This document shows, piece by piece, positions 59,907 through 64,000 of a stretch of 64,000 nucleotides of DNA. Positions within the stretch are counted from its first letter, which is position 1; every line of letters starts with the position of its first letter. The position numbers and the translations under genes were made by a program. The notes beneath the pieces are model-generated. The model was not told the DNA's origin, made no database searches, and saw only the letters and a program-made list of their open reading frames with translations. The stretch covers positions 1 to 64,000 of the forward strand of contig NZ_BBMK01000008.1 in the NCBI RefSeq assembly GCF_000755285.1. The letters run 5' to 3'. The DNA comes from Nonlabens ulvanivorans. GTDB taxonomy: Bacteria; Bacteroidota; Bacteroidia; Flavobacteriales; Flavobacteriaceae.

Positions 59907-61340
59907 ATGAAGAGAGCATTTAATTTTAAGTACATCGTACTTATGCTATTGTTGTTAGGGACATCAATAGCTACCGCACAAGACGGACTCAATAGCATAC
60001 CAGTATCTGAGACCTTTTCTGAAAACGGTTCTTATAAAATAAAATCTATTGCATTTAATAACACACCAGGCAATATCGATGGTATATCATATGTCTACAA
60101 TGGTGATCAATTGATGTATCAAATACCTCGATCTTTTGACATGCTATTGGACAACAGCACTCGCACTGTAATGTCTAATGATGGAAAAATAGTCGTGTAT
60201 TATCATAATAAAAAATACAGACCCGAGAAAGAATTTGATAATGTGGTTGTCTATAAAGAAGGTGTACTATTCGGAAGTTTTACCACAGATCAATATGCAG
60301 CCTGTAGTAGCAAAGAAAATGACTGTACGGTATTATATAATAACTATGATGCTGTTATAGACTACAAGAGAAGCGATTATGGTAAAGCAGACTATAAAAA
60401 AGTCTTGCGCAGTATGGATGAAGATGAAGAATGGCTTCACAACAAAATGCTTGTTATCAAAGACAACATCATTTATACCGTTAGTGGTCAGAAAAAGATA
60501 AGTGTATTCCATACAGATGATTTAGTATTAGAAAAGAATGTAGATTTTGAGAAACTCTTTCCCTTTATTAAAGACTTCCCTAGTCCTAAGACAACCATTC
60601 TTAACGTTCCTAAAACCAGAATGACTCTTGATCAATTCATTGAAAAAAAATCAGGTGAGACCTTGAATAGACTATTAGAAAAGCGATTTAATTTAAAATC
60701 TGTTTCTAAAAATGATAAAAATGCTGCAAAAGAGTTTCTGTTATATAACATTTCCATGTCTGGATACATGACTCGATTTGGCTTTTTAGAACTTACCTCA
60801 TTAAATGTAGATTCAAAATTCGATAAAGAAGACCTTATCAGATACATAGATGATATCAGGTTTGATCCAGCCACAATTGATAATGCCTTGCCTAAACAAT
60901 ACTTCAGTTATTATGCAATGACGTATCGCAATCCTAACGATAATGTCGCACGAGATGAGAAGATAGCTTATGATAAAGCTGTACAACAAGAAAGAATAAG
61001 AAGAGAACGATTAGATACCATCAACGGCTTTTTTATTCCTCGATCTTTAGAAGAATCTTTTATTCAATTAGATAAGATTATGCCTGAAAAAGAACGTCAA
61101 ATTTTAGTGTCGTTAGAAAATCAACCCGACAAATACAATTCTGACGCAGGTGGATTGGGTATATGGATCAGAACTAATTGGGGAATAATTGAAGGGTCTC
61201 GTTTTCAAACTTATTTTAACGAGCGTAATTTATACGACCCTAAAAAGATTTCAAATATCATCATCTCTCAATATATTAAATACTTAAAAAAGGAATCTCA
61301 GGTCGCAAGAAACTGGGAAAGAACCCATCCTAGAATTTAG
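59907..61340 (+). CDS. exported protein with DUF6794-like C-terminal domain
   Basis: 477 aa from ATG 59907; signal peptide ends near SIATAQ (about residue 25). A beta-rich region (KIVVYYHNKKYRPEKEFDNV and similar repeats) is followed by helical sequence and a C-terminal module (FIPRSLEESFIQLDKIMP ... GLGIWIRTNWGIIEGS ... YIKYLKKES) that matches the DUF6794 pattern as I recall it. No sorting tail is present. Function unknown. Confidence 0.72.
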   Translation: MKRAFNFKYIVLMLLLLGTSIATAQDGLNSIPVSETFSENGSYKIKSIAFNNTPGNIDGISYVYNGDQLMYQIPRSFDMLLDNSTRTVMSNDGKIVVYYHNKKYRPEKEFDNVVVYKEGVLFGSFTTDQYAACSSKENDCTVLYNNYDAVIDYKRSDYGKADYKKVLRSMDEDEEWLHNKMLVIKDNIIYTVSGQKKISVFHTDDLVLEKNVDFEKLFPFIKDFPSPKTTILNVPKTRMTLDQFIEKKSGETLNRLLEKRFNLKSVSKNDKNAAKEFLLYNISMSGYMTRFGFLELTSLNVDSKFDKEDLIRYIDDIRFDPATIDNALPKQYFSYYAMTYRNPNDNVARDEKIAYDKAVQQERIRRERLDTINGFFIPRSLEESFIQLDKIMPEKERQILVSLENQPDKYNSDAGGLGIWIRTNWGIIEGSRFQTYFNERNLYDPKKISNIIISQYIKYLKKESQVARNWERTHPRI

Positions 61341-61346
61341 AGCAAA

Positions 61347-61373
61347 AAAAAGAGAGGACTTCTCCTCTCTTTC
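61347..61373. terminator. terminator after the DUF6794-like gene
   Basis: Stem AGAGAGGA / TCCTCTCT with loop CTTC, flanked by A and T runs. The remaining 240 bp before the next convergent gene is AT-rich and holds nothing I can support. Confidence 0.85.
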
Positions 61374-61610
61374 TAAGCGATCTCCACCGCTTTATTTTAA
61401 TAAACAACGTTTGTATTTCAAAGACTTTGCTTATTTACTTAAACCGTGTCAAATATACAGTAGTGTTTAAGTATTCTGTATTTAAACAGTGTTTTTTAAC
61501 GAATTAAATATCGATAAAGAGCTAATTAATTGATTTACATGATTTTATTCAAATAATAAAAATGCATTTCGTCGATTAAGCTTTTACACTTTAACACGGA
61601 TTAATGACTT

Positions 61611-62693
61611 TTATCCTTGCTTTCTATCGATTTTAAAGCTTGAGATGCGATTATTGCCCGCTAGATAGCCGTTAGTCGAATCTATCATTTTCACCGTGTA
61701 AAATCCTTTATCAGATAGTTGTTTCCAGTCCTGACCTTGATTACCACTCCACCATATTCCAGGTGTTCCTACTGCAAGTAATTCCTGTCCATTGGTATCT
61801 GGGATAAAAATAATATCGCTACAGTAACCAGGTCCCGCGTCATTAGCAAGTAGATTCCATGATTTACCACCATTGCGAGTTATCGCTTTGTTATACTTAT
61901 TATCTTCTTTCTTATTCCAGTCTCCACCTATGATAACACCTAGATCTTTATCATAAAAATCTACAGCATAAATTCCAGTCATTTCTCCGCCAGCAATAAT
62001 AGGAGTATTAAAAATTTGCCAGTTAGAACCTCTATTATCGCTATAAATAACACGAGCCATCGCACCACCGGTCACTAACCACACTTGATCGCCTAAGATT
62101 TTAATATTTGAATTACTCGCAGCAAATGCTGCCTCACCTGGTACAAAGTCAGGTAATTCTGTACATTGAAGTTTTCCCCCATGTTTTACCACCATCATAG
62201 GTCTTAATAATAGAGAAACAACCGCCCATAGGATCTCCCATTGCAATTCCTTCATCATCGTTCCAGAATTTCATAGAATCATAAAAGACACGTTCTTCCA
62301 CCTCTGTATAAACATGCTCTACAGCACCATCTTGTGTGCTATTTTATAAATAAGCGCAGGATTACCTGCCGTTAAGATATATGTGTAGTTAGAGGTAGTC
62401 GCAATAGATCTAAACTCAACATCTTCATCTTCATTAAGTTTAATTAGGCCACGCGTAGGCGATCCAGTAGTAACATCAATATTACCATAACTACCTTTAC
62501 TACCAGCATACCAGTAGTTTCCATTTCCATAATCTAGTGCTCTAACGCTTATAGAATCCGTTAATACTGGTGTGATCTCAATAGTAGCATCTTTAGCTAT
62601 AACTTGAACAACCTCTTTTTCAAGAGCCTTGTTTTCAGACTCTTTACACGACAATACCGCTATAGCAGCAAGGATATAAATTATTTTTTTCAT
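61611..62693 (-). CDS. BNR/YCF48-like beta-propeller lipoprotein (two frameshifts)
   Basis: 360 aa after repair. Lipoprotein signal MKKIIYILAAIAVLSC. Repeated propeller strands such as MKFWNDDEGIAMGDPMGG, KTYDGGKTWGKL, SDNRGSNWQIF and NQGQDWKQL are BNR/sialidase-type or Ycf48/HCF136-type repeats; flavobacterial copies are often named oxidoreductase without evidence. One A (T on the plus strand, near 62340) is missing, and a C5 run at 62176-62180 should be C4. Confidence 0.8.
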
Positions 62694-62697
62694 GGTA

Positions 62698-62705
62698 CAA
62701 AAATA
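62698..62705 (-). promoter_or_regulatory. -7 box TATTTTTG of the BNR-like gene
   Basis: Exact TAnnTTTG match, 4 bp before ATG 62693; near-leaderless arrangement. Confidence 0.5.
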
Positions 62706-62738
62706 ATGACCTTTTTACTGTTTTGGCTATTTAATTCC

Positions 62739-62756
62739 ACGCTTTCGCGAAAGCGT
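62739..62756. repeat. intergenic palindrome ACGCTTTCGCGAAAGCGT
   Basis: Perfect 18 bp copy between divergent genes. Confidence 0.9.
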
Positions 62757-62822
62757 AACCCAAAACAGATCTATCAACTAAAAAAGGAGCTCTCATTTTT
62801 TACAGATGAGCTGCAATAAACG

Positions 62823-62830
62823 TATTTTTG
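62823..62830 (+). promoter_or_regulatory. -7 box TATTTTTG of the rRNA methyltransferase gene
   Basis: Exact TAnnTTTG match, 4 bp before ATG 62835; near-leaderless arrangement. Confidence 0.5.
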
Positions 62831-62834
62831 CAAA

Positions 62835-64000
62835 ATGAGATTTCATCATAATTTAGTTCAGGCTACCGTAGACGCATTGCATAACATTTTTAACGATGGT
62901 AAATATGCAGATCAAGCGATTCAAAAAATATTAAAACGTGATACCCGTTGGGGGGGTTCTCGTGATAGAGGCTTTATTGCAGAAACCACTTATGATATCG
63001 TAAGATATAAAAGGTTGTATGCAGAGATTGCCAATGTACATGAACCTTTTAAACCTGTCGACCTATGGCGCATGACTGCGGTATGGATTGTGCTTAAAGG
63101 ACATGCTGTACCTGCATGGGAAGAATATTACAATACTCCAGAACGTCGTATTAAAGGTCGTTTTGATGAGTTAAGTAAAAACCGTGTTTATAGAGAGTCC
63201 TTACCAGACTGGATGGATGAGCTAGCCTTAAAGAATTGGGTGGTATCTGGGAAAAAGAAGCTAGTGCATTAAATAAACAAGCAGATGTTGTCTTAAGAGC
63301 AAATAGTTTAAAGACAACGCCAGCAGAGCTTAAAGAAAAACTTCAGTCAGAAGAAATTGCTGTAAGTCAGCAAGAGCGCTTTCCAGACGCGTTAATCCTT
63401 AAAGAAAGAGCAAACGTTTTTTATGACGCAAGCATTCAAAGATGGACTTTTTGAAGTGCAGGATGCTGGATCACAAACTATCGCCCCCATTTTTACAGGT
63501 AGAACCTGGAATGCGTATAATGGATGCCTGCGCTGGTGCTGGTGGTAAAACATTGCAACTAGCTGCATTAATGGAAAATAAAGGTCAGATTATTGCGACC
63601 GATATTTACCAAAGTAAATTAAACGAATTAAAGCGTCGCGCTCGTCGTGCAGGTGCTCATAATATCGAAACTCGTTTGATAGACTCTACTAAAGTTATTA
63701 AGAAACTAGCTGGTAAAATGGATCGTCTTCTTATAGATGCGCCATGTAGTGGTCTAGGTGTTTTACGTCGTAATCCTGATGCAAAATGGAAATTACAACC
63801 AGAATTCATAGACGAGATAAGAGCAACACAACAAGATATCTTACAACGATACAGTACAGTGGTTAAGCCAGATGGAATGATGGTATATGCCACGTGCTCT
63901 ATTCTTGCGTCAGAAAATGAAAATCAAGTTCAAGAATTTTTAAAATCTGAAGCTGGTGCAACGTTTGAACTGGTAGAAGAGCAATCATTACTAGCTCATA
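62835..64000 (+). CDS. RsmB/RsmF-type rRNA cytosine-C5 methyltransferase, cut by window end (three frameshifts)
   Basis: At least 388 aa; it runs past the window. N-terminal NusB-like helical part (DALHNIFNDGKYADQAI), then the Fmu/Sun catalytic domain: SAM site MDACAGAGGKTLQLA, DRLLIDAPCSGLGVLRRNPDA with one active Cys, and the second Cys in VYATCSIL. Frame breaks: one G missing near 63233, one extra T in T6 at 63417-63422, and a C5 run at 63484-63488 (true C4). A G7 run at 62950-62956 adds one glycine (TRWGGSRDR). Confidence 0.9.

Noticed and set aside
1013-63488. Treating the split genes as true pseudogenes or as poly-G phase-variable genes
   Set aside because: The breaks hit core genes (ppk1, sucC, efp, aroB, ung) and can all be repaired by one rule or one base. 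Real decay or phase switching in so many essential genes is not credible.
1-64000. tRNA, rRNA or CRISPR loci
   Set aside because: I looked for cloverleaf-like conserved arms, rRNA signatures and regular short repeat-spacer arrays and found none.

Overview
The window is from a marine-type member of the Flavobacteriaceae (Bacteroidota). The evidence is the T9SS regulator PorX, a cargo protein with a type A C-terminal sorting tail, the lpxC/fabZ fusion, promoter boxes of the TAnnTTTG type, and gene orders typical of the family. A 14-18 bp palindrome with core GCTTTCGCGAAAGC occurs at least 14 times. From memory I associate it with Nonlabens/Dokdonia-like genomes, but I could not check this.

Layout. 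0.1-13 kb: lptD, ridA, a nucleoside phosphorylase, ppk1, ung, mutS2, a DCC-family protein and an OmpA-like/HhH pair. 13-23 kb (minus strand): a compact envelope and metabolism block read lpxD > lpxC/fabZ > lpxA > efp > a second lpxD-like gene > NTF2-like > sucD > fabG > vWA membrane protein. 23-34 kb: HD phosphohydrolase, porX, tsaE, alanine dehydrogenase, proline dehydrogenase, aroB, a T9SS cargo protein, sucC and lysA. 46.7-64 kb: a second alanine dehydrogenase, a methyltransferase, rpmE2, a glycosyltransferase, phosphosugar mutase, an MsbA-like ABC exporter, RluA- and Dus-type RNA modification enzymes, a B12/radical SAM protein, and an rRNA m5C methyltransferase cut by the window edge.

The accessory part lies between lysA and the second ald (about 35.0-46.7 kb) and looks like a cassette array. 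It holds an HNH endonuclease gene, then an OLD-nuclease/UvrD-helicase pair (Gabija-like), then a LytTR membrane regulator, a DinB-like protein, a serine hydrolase and two uncharacterised genes. The HNH gene and the OLD/UvrD pair are each enclosed by their own perfect 9-10 bp inverted repeat. Between units lie 120-200 bp imperfect palindromes with TATAA-containing arms. I regard this architecture, carrying defence genes, as the most interesting item in the window.

Sequence quality caveat: about 18 genes are broken by single-base indels that can be repaired consistently. Nearly every G or C run of five or more is explained if the true run is four. I therefore annotate those genes as whole CDS over their full span and state where the frame breaks. 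In every repaired span the corrected length is divisible by three.
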